A stretch of DNA of 64,000 bases from Asaia bogorensis_B (GTDB lineage Bacteria > Pseudomonadota > Alphaproteobacteria > Acetobacterales > Acetobacteraceae): NCBI RefSeq assembly GCF_900465315.1, contig NZ_UBIX01000009.1. One strand, given 5' to 3'. The position numbers and the translations under genes were made by a program. Within the stretch, counting starts at the first letter, position 1. Each line of letters starts with the position of its first letter. Shown here piece after piece: positions 44,713 to 54,423 of the stretch. Below the pieces are notes generated by a model. The model saw nothing but the letters and a program-made list of their open reading frames with translations. It did not search any database and had not been told where the DNA came from.

Positions 44713-46044
44713 TCAGAGATCGGCAGGCGGGATTTCTGCCAGCTCTTCCGGCGTGACTTCCTTTTCGGTGACCTTGGCCAGCTCGATCAGATAATCGACA
44801 ACCTTGTTCTCGAGAATCGGGCCACGGAGACCATCGGCTGCCTGCGGGTTCTTGCTGAAGAACTCGAAAACGGCCTGTTCCTGACCGGGGTAGCGCATGG
44901 CTTCCTGACGGACAGCCTGCATCAGTTCCTCACGGGTTACCGTGATTTCCTTGGTGCGGCCGATTTCTGCCAGCAGCAGACCCAGCTTTACGCGACGCTC
45001 GGCAATCTTGCGGTAATCGGCGCGCAGGGTCTCTTCGTCCTTGCCCGCGTCTTCCTCATCCATCTCACCCGAAGCGCGATCCTGCTCGACGCGCTGCCAG
45101 ATCTGGCCGAACTCGCTCTCGACCATGCTCTCGGGCGCTTCGAAATCGGTCTTGCCAGACAGGGCATCCAGCAGCTCGCGCTTGATGCGCAGACGCGACA
45201 ACTGGCCGTATTCGCCTTCAGCCTGCTTGACGATGATGTCACGCACCTGGGCGATGTTTTCGAATCCGATCTTCTTGGCCAGCTCGTCATCAAGCGCCGG
45301 ATCAACCGGAGTCTTGAGCGCATTCGCCTTGATGTCGAAGGTGGCTTCCTTGCCAGCCAGTTCCTTGGCCTGATACTCGGCGGGGAACGTGACCGTGATC
45401 ACCTTCTCTTCGCCAGCCTTCATGCCTTCGAGCTGCTCGGCAAAGCCAGGGATGAAGCCGTCGCCACCGATCTCGACATTGACGTCCTGCGCCGTGCCAC
45501 CATCGAAGGGCGTGCCATCGAGCTTGCCCACGAAATCACAGTTCACAACGTCACCGGTGCGGGCGGCGCGATCTTCCTCGATCGTCTCGAAGCTGCGCTG
45601 ACGCTTTGCCAGCTCGGCCAGAGCCTTGTCGATGGTCTCGTCGCTCGGCTTGGCCGTCAGGCGGGTCAGTTCGAGACCCGACAGATCCGGCACGGCGATT
45701 TCGGGCAGGACTTCCAGCTCGATCTTGAAAACGAGATCGCCTTCGCCTTCACCACCGGAAACCAATTCGACCTTGGGCTGCACGGCAGGGCGCAGCTTGT
45801 TGTCTTCCAGAACCTTGTTGGTGGAGTCGTTGACAGCCTGCTCCATGATCTCGCCGTTCAGGGCGGCGCCATAGCGCTGCTTGACGAGCGATGCGGGCAC
45901 CTTGCCGGGGCGGAAGCCGGGCAGATTGATCGTGCGGCCGAGCTCGGCGAGACGAGCGGCACGTCGCGCCTCCAGATCGCCAGCCGGCACAGTGACGGTA
46001 AAGCCGCGCTTCAGACCTTCGGATTGCGTTTGGGTAACCTGCAT
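44713..46044 (-). CDS. tig: Trigger factor
   Basis: Ribosome-bound peptidyl-prolyl isomerase and chaperone. 443 residues: the N-terminal ribosome-binding domain with the signature GFRPGKVPASLVKQRYG, the FKBP-type PPIase domain (about 150-245, GDVVNCDFVGKLDGTPFDGG split as VNCDFVGKLDG and PFDGG) and a long helical C-terminal domain. It is followed by clpP, clpX and lon, the usual order of the protein quality-control genes. Confidence 0.96.
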   Translation of the reverse strand: MQVTQTQSEGLKRGFTVTVPAGDLEARRAARLAELGRTINLPGFRPGKVPASLVKQRYGAALNGEIMEQAVNDSTNKVLEDNKLRPAVQPKVELVSGGEGEGDLVFKIELEVLPEIAVPDLSGLELTRLTAKPSDETIDKALAELAKRQRSFETIEEDRAARTGDVVNCDFVGKLDGTPFDGGTAQDVNVEIGGDGFIPGFAEQLEGMKAGEEKVITVTFPAEYQAKELAGKEATFDIKANALKTPVDPALDDELAKKIGFENIAQVRDIIVKQAEGEYGQLSRLRIKRELLDALSGKTDFEAPESMVESEFGQIWQRVEQDRASGEMDEEDAGKDEETLRADYRKIAERRVKLGLLLAEIGRTKEITVTREELMQAVRQEAMRYPGQEQAVFEFFSKNPQAADGLRGPILENKVVDYLIELAKVTEKEVTPEELAEIPPADL

Positions 46045-46147
46045 CTGTCAGGCGATCCTCTATTGACCGGGTTGCCATCGGGGCCCCGCGCCCGGCTTCA
46101 TCGCAGCACAGGCAAGGCAGGAAGCCCCGACTAAGGAGAAAATTTTT

Positions 46148-46232
<85 letters not shown>

Positions 46233-46331
46233 ACACTCGGATCAGAGTAAACTGAGCCGTCAAGCGCGCCGCTTTACAGCAAGATCAATCTTTTCACAAG
46301 ACGGGGTACTCCACGGCGTACCCATAAGCTT

Positions 46332-47795
46332 TCACACCTGCGCATGCGCAGCGGCATGAAGGGCGATTGCCAGCGCCCGCGCATCACCGAGGTGAGTATC
46401 CAGCGCCTCGACAACAGGCCAGTTGCCAGCCTTCATCCCTGCCTCGCCATGCAGCCAGGCCCCGGCACAGCTGGCTTCCCAGGCCGGCATACCTGCCGCC
46501 AGCATCGTGGCAATCACACCGGCCAGCGTGTCTCCGGAGCCTGCCGTGGCCAGTGCAGGACTCGCATGATCGTTGAGCATCACCCGCCCATCCGGCGCCG
46601 CGATAATGCTCACAGCCCCTTTGAGAAGCACCACGCAATCAAGCTTTTCCGCCGCAGCACGCGCGGCCTGGACCAGATCCTTGCCAGGGGCACCGAATAA
46701 TTTGGTAAATTCTCCGATATGGGGCGTGATGACCGATACGCCGCGCAGCTTTTCCGGAACGCCATCGGCCCAACCAAGTGCTCCGGCATCCGCAAGAACG
46801 ATACGACCCGCGCGGAGCAGGCTCGGCAATACCGATTCCACTTCCTCAGGCGTCAATCCCGGTCCGCAGAGCCAGACCTTGCGCCGTTCATCCTCAAGCA
46901 ACGCCGGTAGCGGCGCATCGTCGATCACCAGTCCGGGCGCACCCAGACGATAAGCCTGCGCGGCTTTGCCAGCACTGATTCGCACGAGCCCGGCCCCGCT
47001 GGCCCTCGCGCCCGCTGCCGCCAGACGTGTGGCGCCGGGCATGACCGCCCCACCACAAAGACTCACCACGCCGCGACTATATTTGTGATCATCCGGCGAC
47101 ATGGCCGGAATGGCCCAGAGCGCGGGATGGTTGAGCCACATGTCTGATGCAGCGTGCGCCACGCAATCTTCCGGCATGCCGATATCCGCACAGATCACCT
47201 CCCCGCAGATTGATCGCGCAGGATAGAGCACGTGTCCCGGTTTGGGCCGCACGAACGTGACACTCATGAGGTAATCCGGCACGTCACGGGAGGCACTATC
47301 TTCGACCAGCAACGCGCCAGTGCGACCGTTCACAAAGCTTGGCAGATCGACCGCCACCCGCTTTTTCGCGCTGGCCAGCACGGTCATCACCTCGTCCGAT
47401 GGCGCCCGATCGAGCCCTGCCCCAAAAACGGCATCGATCAACAGATCGGCACGTGCCGCACTTTCCTGATCAAAAACGACATGCCTGCCATGAAAGCGCG
47501 CCGCTGCCTTAGCAGCTATGGTGCCTGCCCGAGGTGCGGCCAGCGCCGCCACCTGAACCGGCCACCCGGCGCGTTCGAGATAGCGCGCCGCCACATAGCC
47601 ATCGCCTCCATTATTGCCCGGCCCACACAGGACCAGCACACGGCACGGGGCGAACCGCGTTTTGACGGCCTGCGCTACTGCCCATCCAGCGCGCTCCATT
47701 AACGCCTCGATGCCGATACTATGGCTCGCCATTTCATCCATTGCGGCACACTGGGCAGGGTCCGGCAGGCAGAAACGTAGCGGCAAGGCTGTCAT
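46332..47795 (-). CDS. nnr: Bifunctional NAD(P)H-hydrate epimerase / ADP-dependent dehydratase
   Basis: Repairs hydrated NADH and NADPH. 487 residues: an N-terminal YjeF/NnrE epimerase domain (about 10-210; VLCGPGNNGGDGYVAARYL split as GPGNNGGDGYVAA) and a C-terminal NnrD kinase-like dehydratase domain (about 225-480; VITPHIGEFTKLFG, LKGAVSIIA and the catalytic ATAGSGDTLAGVI). Fusion of the two activities is common in bacteria. ATG at 47793-47795. It lies 99 bp upstream of tRNA-Leu and is divergent from the following small membrane protein gene. Confidence 0.94.
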   Translation of the reverse strand: MTALPLRFCLPDPAQCAAMDEMASHSIGIEALMERAGWAVAQAVKTRFAPCRVLVLCGPGNNGGDGYVAARYLERAGWPVQVAALAAPRAGTIAAKAAARFHGRHVVFDQESAARADLLIDAVFGAGLDRAPSDEVMTVLASAKKRVAVDLPSFVNGRTGALLVEDSASRDVPDYLMSVTFVRPKPGHVLYPARSICGEVICADIGMPEDCVAHAASDMWLNHPALWAIPAMSPDDHKYSRGVVSLCGGAVMPGATRLAAAGARASGAGLVRISAGKAAQAYRLGAPGLVIDDAPLPALLEDERRKVWLCGPGLTPEEVESVLPSLLRAGRIVLADAGALGWADGVPEKLRGVSVITPHIGEFTKLFGAPGKDLVQAARAAAEKLDCVVLLKGAVSIIAAPDGRVMLNDHASPALATAGSGDTLAGVIATMLAAGMPAWEASCAGAWLHGEAGMKAGNWPVVEALDTHLGDARALAIALHAAAHAQV

Positions 47796-47920
47796 GAATT
47801 CACTCCACTGTTGATGATTTCGCGCATACTGCTAGGGAACGTCGCAGCAACCCCGTGTATTCATGATGCCGCCCTTTTGAGGGCTGGTTCATGCGCGAAC
47901 CGACCCGTTATGGAGCCCCC

Positions 47921-48373
47921 ATGTCGAACCCGTTTCTCTGGAGCCTCGTTCTCGCCATCCATCTGTTATGCATGGCGTACTGGATTGGCGGCGGTCTCTA
48001 TGCAGCCATTGTGAGCCGCAGCACTGTGGCCCTTTTGGAGCCCGCACAGCGCCAGAACGTCCAGATGCAACTCATCGCGCGCTATTTTCGTACCCTGCTG
48101 CACATCATCCCTACTGCGCTGGTGACGGGATGGCTGCTCGTCATTCATACGGGTGGCTTCGCGAATATGAGCCTGCCGATCAACCTCATGCAGGGTCTTG
48201 CGCTTGTTATGGCGCTGATTTTCGTGAGCGCTTATCTCGGCCCGTTCCAGAGCCTCCGCCGCGCCATCCGCCCGCAGCCTGCCCTGTTCAACAAGGTCCG
48301 TCAGCGCGTGATCATCATGGTCGGTGTTGGTGTCCTGACCGTGCTTTGCGCGGCCATGGGCGGAAACATGTAA
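47921..48373 (+). CDS. Small integral membrane protein, CopD-like (function unknown)
   Basis: 150 residues with four predicted membrane helices, about 5-28, 55-75, 90-110 and 128-147. The first helix has the HLLCMAYWIGGGLYAAIV pattern of membrane proteins related to the CopD superfamily (His and Trp in helix 1), and the helix 2 His in LLHIIPTALVTGW fits. Copper transport or haem binding is only a guess. ATG at 47921 with TGGAG upstream is preferred to an earlier in-frame start. No neighbour clarifies its role. Confidence 0.65.
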   Translation: MSNPFLWSLVLAIHLLCMAYWIGGGLYAAIVSRSTVALLEPAQRQNVQMQLIARYFRTLLHIIPTALVTGWLLVIHTGGFANMSLPINLMQGLALVMALIFVSAYLGPFQSLRRAIRPQPALFNKVRQRVIIMVGVGVLTVLCAAMGGNM

Positions 48374-48586
48374 ACGGGGACTGACCCCGCCGCGCCCCTG
48401 CCGCTACGGGCTGGCCGCGGAAGGCGGAATGAGAGACACGCAAAATACCCCGTAAAATCTTGCCTTTTGCCTGATTTCGCGATAACGCACAGGCAATTGG
48501 CCAGCATTACGGGCTGACCTGTTTGAGAATATGCAGCGCTACGGCACCGCATCATTTCTGGACCTCCAAAGTTATCAGAGAGCAGT

Positions 48587-51118
48587 TTGACCGCAAAATC
48601 GACCGCAGGTTCTGCAAAGACCTCCACCACACGCAAGAAACGTTCCACCTCAAAGACGGAACAATCCGTGATGGAGGCCGTGGCTGACACACAGCCGCGC
48701 AACAGCGAACCCGAGGCCTCGATTGCGTCGCCCGTCGCGAAGGCTGCACGCAAGACAAAGACTACGGCAGCGAGCCCGACCAAGGCACGCGCCACGAAGG
48801 CGGCTACAGCGAAAACCGCTCCCGAGCCCGAGATCAACGCGGCAGACTCTGCCAGCGCCAAGACCCCGGCCAAAGCAAAATCCACCACGCGCAAGGCGAG
48901 CAAACCCGCAACTGCGGGTAGCAAGGCAGACGAGCCAAAATCAGCTGGCCGTCGTTCTTCACGCGGCAAGGGCGCCAGCGCAACCGAGATCGAGGCCGTC
49001 GTGACCGCTCCGGCCGATGCGAGCCCAGAAGTGCCCGTCTCGCCCGAGCAGCCCGCCAAGCGCAAGCCGGGTCGCCCGCGCAAGACAGCTGTCGCTGCGG
49101 AGATTGCAGAAGGCGAAGTCAAAAGCGACAACACGGCAGCACCAGCCGAAAAGCCACGCCGTGGCAGAAAGCCCGCTGCGCCCAAGCAGGAAGAAGCGGT
49201 CGCACAGGCCGTAACACCCGCCACGGACGAACCCAAGCCTCGCGCCGGCCGTCCTTCGCGTCGCAACAGCGCCCCCAGCACAACCCCGGCGGAAACACGC
49301 AGCCGCGCTGTGAAGAAAGCCGCCGAGAAGGTTGCTGCGCAGGATAACGCGCCAGTCGTGAGCAGCACCATAGTTGCTGAACCCGAGGCCCCCTCCCCCG
49401 TGGTTTCTGAGCCTGAGGTACAAACCGACAGCCGCGCGACGCGCTCGCGTCGTCGGCGCGGTGGCAGGAACTCAGCCCGTACGGCATCAGGTGACGCATC
49501 GCCCGCCGATGCCGCGACGGAAACGCAAAACACCCCGCCCGCAAGCACAACTGAAGCAGCCAAGGCCGACCCGGCGCTGCAAGCCATCATCGATGCGCCC
49601 AAGCCACTTTTTTCCGAGCTTGGCCTTTCTGCACCGATCATGCGTGCCATCGAGGAAATGGGGTACGAGCACCCAACCCCGATTCAGGCACGCGCCATTC
49701 CGGTCGTTTTGAGCGGACAGGATGTGCTGGGTGTCGCCCAGACAGGCACCGGCAAGACCGCGTCCTTCACCCTGCCCATGCTGGAGAAGCTCGCAGGCTC
49801 GCGCGCCCGCGCCCGCATGCCGCGTTCTCTCATTCTGGAACCGACGCGCGAGCTTGCACTGCAGGTTGCCGAAAACCTCACCCTCTATGGCAAGCATCTG
49901 CGGCTCAACCATGCCCTGCTGATTGGTGGCGAGAGCATGGCTGACCAGCGTGCGGTACTTAATCAGGGTGTCGATATCCTGATCGCCACGCCGGGTCGCC
50001 TGATGGATCTTTTTGATCGCGGCGGGTTGCTTCTGACCCAGACCGGTATCCTCGTCATCGACGAGGCGGATCGTATGCTGGATATGGGGTTCATTCCCGA
50101 TATCACGCGCATTGTCTCCATGCTGCCCGTGCGCCGCCAGACCTTGCTGTTCTCGGCGACGATGGCCCCGGAAATCCGCACCCTGGCCGATCAGTTCCTG
50201 AATCTGCCTGAGGAAATCACGGTTTCCCGTCCTTCGTCGGTTGCCACGACCATTGAGGAAGCGCTGCTCGTCGTTGATGAACACGACAAGCGTCGCGTTC
50301 TGCGCAAGCTGCTGCGTCGCGAAAACGTGCAAAACGCCATCGTGTTCTGCAACCGCAAGCGCGATGTGGATGTGCTTTACAAATCGCTGCACAAGCATGG
50401 CTTTGCGGTTGGGCACCTGCATGGCGATCTGGCGCAGTCGCTGCGCTTCAAGACGCTGGAACGCTTCAAGGCTGGCGAATTGCAGATTCTCGTCTGTTCC
50501 GACGTCGCGGCTCGCGGCATCGATATCGGCGGATTGTCGCATGTCTTCAATTTCGACCTGCCCTTCAATGCCGAGGACTATATCCACCGCATTGGCCGCA
50601 CGGGACGTGCGGGCAAGACAGGTCATGCCTTCAGTCTGGCCTCACCTCGCCAGAAGCTTCTGGCTGAGGGCATCGAGAAGCTGAAACACGCGCCGATTCC
50701 GATGGTTGAAATCGAGGGTATTGAAACCCTCCCCTGGGCCGATCCGGAGCAGGAAGGCGGGCAGCATGAACGACGCGAGCGGCGCGGGAAGGATCGCGGC
50801 GGGCGCCAAAACCGCCACGGCGAAAACCGTGACCGTGACCGTGACCGTGACCGTGACCGTGACCGTGACCGGGCTGCTGCGTCCGAACCGACGCGTCAAG
50901 CATCGCGCCCGAAGCAGGATGCGACGATCGAGCGTCACTCTGGTGAGCATGCGAGCGCCGATCGTGGTTCCGTTGCGCCGACGAACGCCTTCGATCACGA
51001 CGCACCGCGCACTGGCTTCGGCCATGAGACCCCGGCCTTCATGCTCCTCCCCCGTCGCAACCGCCGGGTCGAGAGTGAAGATCAGGTCGGCCCGATCCAG
51101 CATCGCGGTACTGTCTGA
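48587..51118 (+). CDS. DEAD-box RNA helicase with long basic N-terminal extension
   Basis: 843 residues. About 1-325 is low-complexity, rich in Ala, Lys, Pro, Thr and Arg with KAARKTKTTAA- and GRPRK-type patches resembling histone H1. The RhlE-like core follows: Q motif FSELGLSAPIMRAIEEMGY with PTPIQ, Walker A AQTGTGKT near 385, PTRELA, VIDEADRMLDMG near 491, SAT, and HRIGRTGRAG. The C-terminal tail has a run of seven Arg-Asp repeats and many Gly/Arg residues, suited to RNA binding. It likely acts in ribosome assembly or mRNA decay. The start is TTG 48587 with AGAGAG upstream; the first in-frame ATG is 28 codons later. A stop lies in frame at 48524. Confidence 0.88.
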   Translation: MTAKSTAGSAKTSTTRKKRSTSKTEQSVMEAVADTQPRNSEPEASIASPVAKAARKTKTTAASPTKARATKAATAKTAPEPEINAADSASAKTPAKAKSTTRKASKPATAGSKADEPKSAGRRSSRGKGASATEIEAVVTAPADASPEVPVSPEQPAKRKPGRPRKTAVAAEIAEGEVKSDNTAAPAEKPRRGRKPAAPKQEEAVAQAVTPATDEPKPRAGRPSRRNSAPSTTPAETRSRAVKKAAEKVAAQDNAPVVSSTIVAEPEAPSPVVSEPEVQTDSRATRSRRRRGGRNSARTASGDASPADAATETQNTPPASTTEAAKADPALQAIIDAPKPLFSELGLSAPIMRAIEEMGYEHPTPIQARAIPVVLSGQDVLGVAQTGTGKTASFTLPMLEKLAGSRARARMPRSLILEPTRELALQVAENLTLYGKHLRLNHALLIGGESMADQRAVLNQGVDILIATPGRLMDLFDRGGLLLTQTGILVIDEADRMLDMGFIPDITRIVSMLPVRRQTLLFSATMAPEIRTLADQFLNLPEEITVSRPSSVATTIEEALLVVDEHDKRRVLRKLLRRENVQNAIVFCNRKRDVDVLYKSLHKHGFAVGHLHGDLAQSLRFKTLERFKAGELQILVCSDVAARGIDIGGLSHVFNFDLPFNAEDYIHRIGRTGRAGKTGHAFSLASPRQKLLAEGIEKLKHAPIPMVEIEGIETLPWADPEQEGGQHERRERRGKDRGGRQNRHGENRDRDRDRDRDRDRDRAAASEPTRQASRPKQDATIERHSGEHASADRGSVAPTNAFDHDAPRTGFGHETPAFMLLPRRNRRVESEDQVGPIQHRGTV
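50825..50872 (+). repeat. GACCGT hexanucleotide tandem repeat inside the helicase gene
   Basis: Six exact GACCGT copies run from 50831 to 50866, flanked by an AACCGT and a GACCGG copy. They encode seven Arg-Asp pairs in the C-terminal tail. Because the unit is two codons long, slippage would change tail length without breaking the frame. Confidence 0.95.
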
Positions 51119-51124
51119 GCGATT

Positions 51125-52411
51125 ATGGCGTCCCTGATTGATACAACCGTTCTCTCCTACGGGGCGAACGGCGACGGGCTTGTCCTTATCGACGACAAGC
51201 CCGCCTATATTCCGCAAGCCGTCCCCGGAGACCGCCTGAAGCTGCGTGTTGGCAGCGATCGGCATATCGAGGTGCTCGATATCGAGAGTGCTTCAGCTAA
51301 TCGCGTTGCCCCTGTCTGTGCGCTGTTTGACAGCTGCGGCGGCTGCTCCATGCAGACAACCGCCCTGCCAGCGCTTCTTGAATGGAAGACAGGTCTCGTG
51401 GCGCATGCGCTTCAGCGTGCAGGCTTCGACAATCTGCCCCGTATCGAGGCCATGCAGGTGCCGGTTGAAAGCCGTCGCCGCATCGATCTGGCGTTCCAGC
51501 GCCTGCCCGGCCGGATTATCCTTGGGCTGCATCGCCGCCATGGCGATGTCGTGGATATGACCGAGTGTCATGTGATCGATCCTGCCCTTTTTGCACTGCT
51601 CGCTCCTTTGCGCGAGGTTCTTGGCTCGCTCGGCGCCGTCACAGGCGGGGGCGATCTGCAGATCAATCTCTACAGCTCCGGCCCGGATATTCTGCTTTCG
51701 ACAGACGCGGCTCTTGTGCCGACGGATCGGGTAAAGCTCGCCAATTTCGGCAAGATTCACAAGATCCCGCGTATTTCATGGCGCTCGAAACGCCGCCCGA
51801 ATGACGGCTATGAAATCGTTGCCCAGCAGGGCCCGGTTTTTCATGCCTTTGGCAGCGTAAAGCTTACACCACCCCCTGGCGGCTTTCTGCAGGCTAGCGC
51901 CCAGAGCGAGACCGCCATCGCCAAGGCCGTTCTCGCTGCACTGCCTGCGCTGAACCGCCGCGATCCTATCGTCGAGTTGTTTGCTGGTTTCGGCACATTG
52001 ACCGTGCCACTCGCGCAAAAGGGCCGCGTCCTCGCCTATGAGGGCCACTTCGAGGCCATTGCTGCGCTGAAATCGGGCGCGATTGGCCAGCGTATCGAGA
52101 CAACGCATCGCGATCTGACGCGTCAGCCGCTTATTGCGAAGGAATTCGAAAAGGCGCGCGTTGTCGTTCTGGACCCGCCTCACGCGGGTGCGTTGATCCA
52201 GATGGATCATATCGCACGGTCCAAGGTCGAAGACATCATCTATGTCAGCTGCAACCCGCAGGCGCTGAGCAAGGATTCAGCGCTCCTGAAAAAGGCGGGT
52301 TACGAGGTGCTGTCAATCGCGGTTATCGACCAGTTCCTCTGGTCGACCGAGGTTGAAGCCGTTGTCGCCTTTACCAGAAGCAAGAAGCGGCTTTCACGTC
52401 GTCAGACGTGA
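51125..52411 (+). CDS. rlmD: 23S rRNA (uracil-C5)-methyltransferase, RlmD/TrmA family
   Basis: SAM-dependent m5U methyltransferase of 428 residues. An N-terminal TRAM-like region (about 1-55) is followed by a cluster Cys65, Cys71, Cys74 and Cys148, matching the [4Fe-4S] ligands of E. coli RlmD (Cys81, 87, 90, 162). The SAM site is VELFAGFGTLTVPLA, the catalytic motif is VVLDPPHAGA, and the nucleophilic Cys lies in YVSCNPQAL near residue 375. The exact target (U1939 or U747) is not shown. It starts 6 bp after the helicase stop and overlaps sufA tail to tail by 10 bp. Confidence 0.88.
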   Translation: MASLIDTTVLSYGANGDGLVLIDDKPAYIPQAVPGDRLKLRVGSDRHIEVLDIESASANRVAPVCALFDSCGGCSMQTTALPALLEWKTGLVAHALQRAGFDNLPRIEAMQVPVESRRRIDLAFQRLPGRIILGLHRRHGDVVDMTECHVIDPALFALLAPLREVLGSLGAVTGGGDLQINLYSSGPDILLSTDAALVPTDRVKLANFGKIHKIPRISWRSKRRPNDGYEIVAQQGPVFHAFGSVKLTPPPGGFLQASAQSETAIAKAVLAALPALNRRDPIVELFAGFGTLTVPLAQKGRVLAYEGHFEAIAALKSGAIGQRIETTHRDLTRQPLIAKEFEKARVVVLDPPHAGALIQMDHIARSKVEDIIYVSCNPQALSKDSALLKKAGYEVLSIAVIDQFLWSTEVEAVVAFTRSKKRLSRRQT

Positions 52412-52773
52412 AAGCTCTCGCCACAGCCGCAACGGCCCTTCTCATTCGGATTGGTAAAGGTGAAGCCGGATTCGAGATCCTTGACCTCGTAATCCATCAC
52501 CGTACCAATCAGAAACAGTGTCGCCTTGCGATCGATCAGCACATCCACCCCGTGATCGGTAACGCGCTCATCACCGGGTGACACGCTCTCCACAAAGCTC
52601 ATGTCATAGGACATGCCTGAACAGCCACGCGTGTTCACGCCAATACGCAAAAGCTGGCCCTTGTTTGCGCCCTCATAGAGCTTTTTCAGCCGTGTGGCAG
52701 CGCGCTCCGTCATCTGCATCAGGGGCGGCAGGGCACGCTTCACCGGTGCCGGGGCGGTTGTCGTATCGCTCAT
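52402..52773 (-). CDS. sufA: A-type iron-sulfur carrier protein (SufA/ErpA/HesB family)
   Basis: Delivers or receives Fe-S clusters. 123 residues from the ATG at 52771-52773 with GGGAGAG upstream. The three family cysteines are present: Cys51 in RGCSGMSY, and Cys115 and Cys117 in RCGCGESF. The N-terminal 15 residues are a flexible Ala/Pro-rich leader. It is last of the SUF operon, 14 bp after sufT, and in this setting functions as SufA; ErpA-type is the alternative name. Confidence 0.93.
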   Translation of the reverse strand: MSDTTTAPAPVKRALPPLMQMTERAATRLKKLYEGANKGQLLRIGVNTRGCSGMSYDMSFVESVSPGDERVTDHGVDVLIDRKATLFLIGTVMDYEVKDLESGFTFTNPNEKGRCGCGESFHV

Positions 52774-52787
52774 GGTTCTCTCCCGGT

Positions 52788-53168
52788 TCAGAACATGTTC
52801 AGCGCAAGGCGGGCGTCGTCGCTCATGCGGCTCATATCCCAGGGCGGATCCCAGACAATCGAGACGCTGGCATTGCTGACACCGGGAAGCGCCGCCACAG
52901 CCTCGCGCACCTGCTCGGGCAATTCCTGTGCGCTCGGGCAATTCGGGGCAGTCAGCGTCATTTCAATATCCACGCGACCATCATCATGCAGGTCGATCGC
53001 GTAGATCAGCCCCAGCTCGTAGATATTGACCGGTATTTCCGGGTCATAAACGGTCGCGATAGCCGATATGACGCTATCCTCGTCCGGAACACCGGCGTGA
53101 GCTTCCGGCGCTGGCGTTTCCGCCGGAGCGCCAAGCGGTCTGGTCAGGATGTGACCTTCTTCAGACAT
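52788..53168 (-). CDS. sufT: SUF system protein SufT (MIP18/DUF59 family)
   Basis: Maturation factor for Fe-S proteins, of 126 residues. After a variable Ala/Pro-rich head (1-28), the MIP18 domain begins with VISAIATVYDPEIPVNIYE and contains Cys77 in LTAPNCPSAQ, the conserved family Cys, then VSIVWDPPW. It lies between sufS (16 bp) and sufA. SufT proteins of this type are usual in alphaproteobacterial and Gram-positive SUF operons. Confidence 0.93.
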   Translation of the reverse strand: MSEEGHILTRPLGAPAETPAPEAHAGVPDEDSVISAIATVYDPEIPVNIYELGLIYAIDLHDDGRVDIEMTLTAPNCPSAQELPEQVREAVAALPGVSNASVSIVWDPPWDMSRMSDDARLALNMF

Positions 53169-53184
53169 GAACGACCTCCCTTGG

Positions 53185-54423
53185 TCAGACCAGCATCTGA
53201 CGGGCGCGTGCTACGCCCTTCACCAATGCGTCGATATCATCTCGTGTGGTGTAAACGCCGAAACTGGCTCTGGCCGTAGCGGTCAGACCAAGGCGTCTGA
53301 TCAGTGGCTCGGCACAATGCTGGCCAGCACGTATCGCAATACCCTGCCGATCCAGCAGCACCGCCAGATCATGTGGGTGCGCGCCCTCGACAATGAAAGA
53401 GACCACACCGCCCTGTTCTGCCGGAGAACCGATCAGCCTCACGCCTTCGCTGCCACCCAGCACGTCACGCGTGTAGGCCACGAGCGCGTTTTCATGGGCG
53501 GCAATGGATGCAGCACCCAGCTCTTCCATAAAGGAGAGCGCAGCGCCAAGCCCGATCACCTCGATGATAGGGGGCGTGCCTGCCTCGAACTTGTGCGGAA
53601 TAGCGGCCCAGCTCGATTTCGCGAAACTCACGGTCTCGATCATTTCGCCGCCACCGAGGAATGGAGGCATGGCATTGAGCAATTCGCTGCGTGCCCAGAG
53701 CACACCAATCCCGGTCGGGCCGTAGAGCTTGTGCCCTGTGCAAACAAAGAAGTCAGCGTCCAGATCCTGCACGTCGATCGCGCGATGCACGGCCGATTGT
53801 GACCCGTCGAGCAGTATCTTCGCCCCGTATTGATGGGCTAAACGCGCAAGTGTCTTTGCGGGTGTCAGCGTGCCCAGAACGTTGGACATATGCGTGATGG
53901 CCACAAGCCCGACGCGGCCATCGGCCAGCAGGGATTCATAGGCCTCGAGATCGAGATCGCCGGTCTCGGTAATGGGGGCGACGCGCAATTCGATCCCGGC
54001 GCGGTCACGCAGCATCTGCCACGGCACGAGATTGGAGTGATGCTCGAGTTCCGAAATCAGCAGCGCCTGACGCGGCTTGAGCAAGGCGCCATAGGAATGA
54101 GCAACGAGATTGATGGCCTCGGTGCTGTTGCGTGTAAAGATGACCTCATGACGGTCAGGGGCGTTCAGAAAACGCGCGACCTGCGTACGCACCGATTCAT
54201 AGGCTTCGGTCGTACGCTCGCTCATCCAGTGCAGCCCGCGATGAATATTCGCGTATTGATGCTGCATCGCGTGCATCATGGCCTCGATCACGCAATCCGG
54301 TTTCTGCGACGACGCCGCGCTGTCCAGAAAGACCAGCGGGCGGCCATGAACCGTCTCGGACAGGATCGGAAACCGGCTGCGCAGGGCAGAAAAACGGTCG
54401 AGCATGTCGATGGAGGACATCAT
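53185..54423 (-). CDS. sufS: Cysteine desulfurase SufS
   Basis: PLP enzyme taking sulfur from cysteine for Fe-S assembly. 412 residues from the ATG at 54421-54423 (preceded by AGAGAGG); the next codon is also ATG. Marks: VFLDSAASSQKP, TRNSTEAINLV, PLP lysine in CTGHKLYGPTGIG and the persulfide Cys in RAGQHCAEPL. The group II (SufS) type is shown by the RAGQHC context. Its start codons overlap the sufD stop. No SufE or SufU gene lies in this operon. Confidence 0.95.
   Translation of the reverse strand: MMSSIDMLDRFSALRSRFPILSETVHGRPLVFLDSAASSQKPDCVIEAMMHAMQHQYANIHRGLHWMSERTTEAYESVRTQVARFLNAPDRHEVIFTRNSTEAINLVAHSYGALLKPRQALLISELEHHSNLVPWQMLRDRAGIELRVAPITETGDLDLEAYESLLADGRVGLVAITHMSNVLGTLTPAKTLARLAHQYGAKILLDGSQSAVHRAIDVQDLDADFFVCTGHKLYGPTGIGVLWARSELLNAMPPFLGGGEMIETVSFAKSSWAAIPHKFEAGTPPIIEVIGLGAALSFMEELGAASIAAHENALVAYTRDVLGGSEGVRLIGSPAEQGGVVSFIVEGAHPHDLAVLLDRQGIAIRAGQHCAEPLIRRLGLTATARASFGVYTTRDDIDALVKGVARARQMLV

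Noticed and set aside
48301..49650. 449-codon open frame antisense to the helicase N-terminal extension
   Set aside because: It arises from the Ala/Lys-rich repeats of the true gene read backwards; no ribosome binding site or motif supports it.
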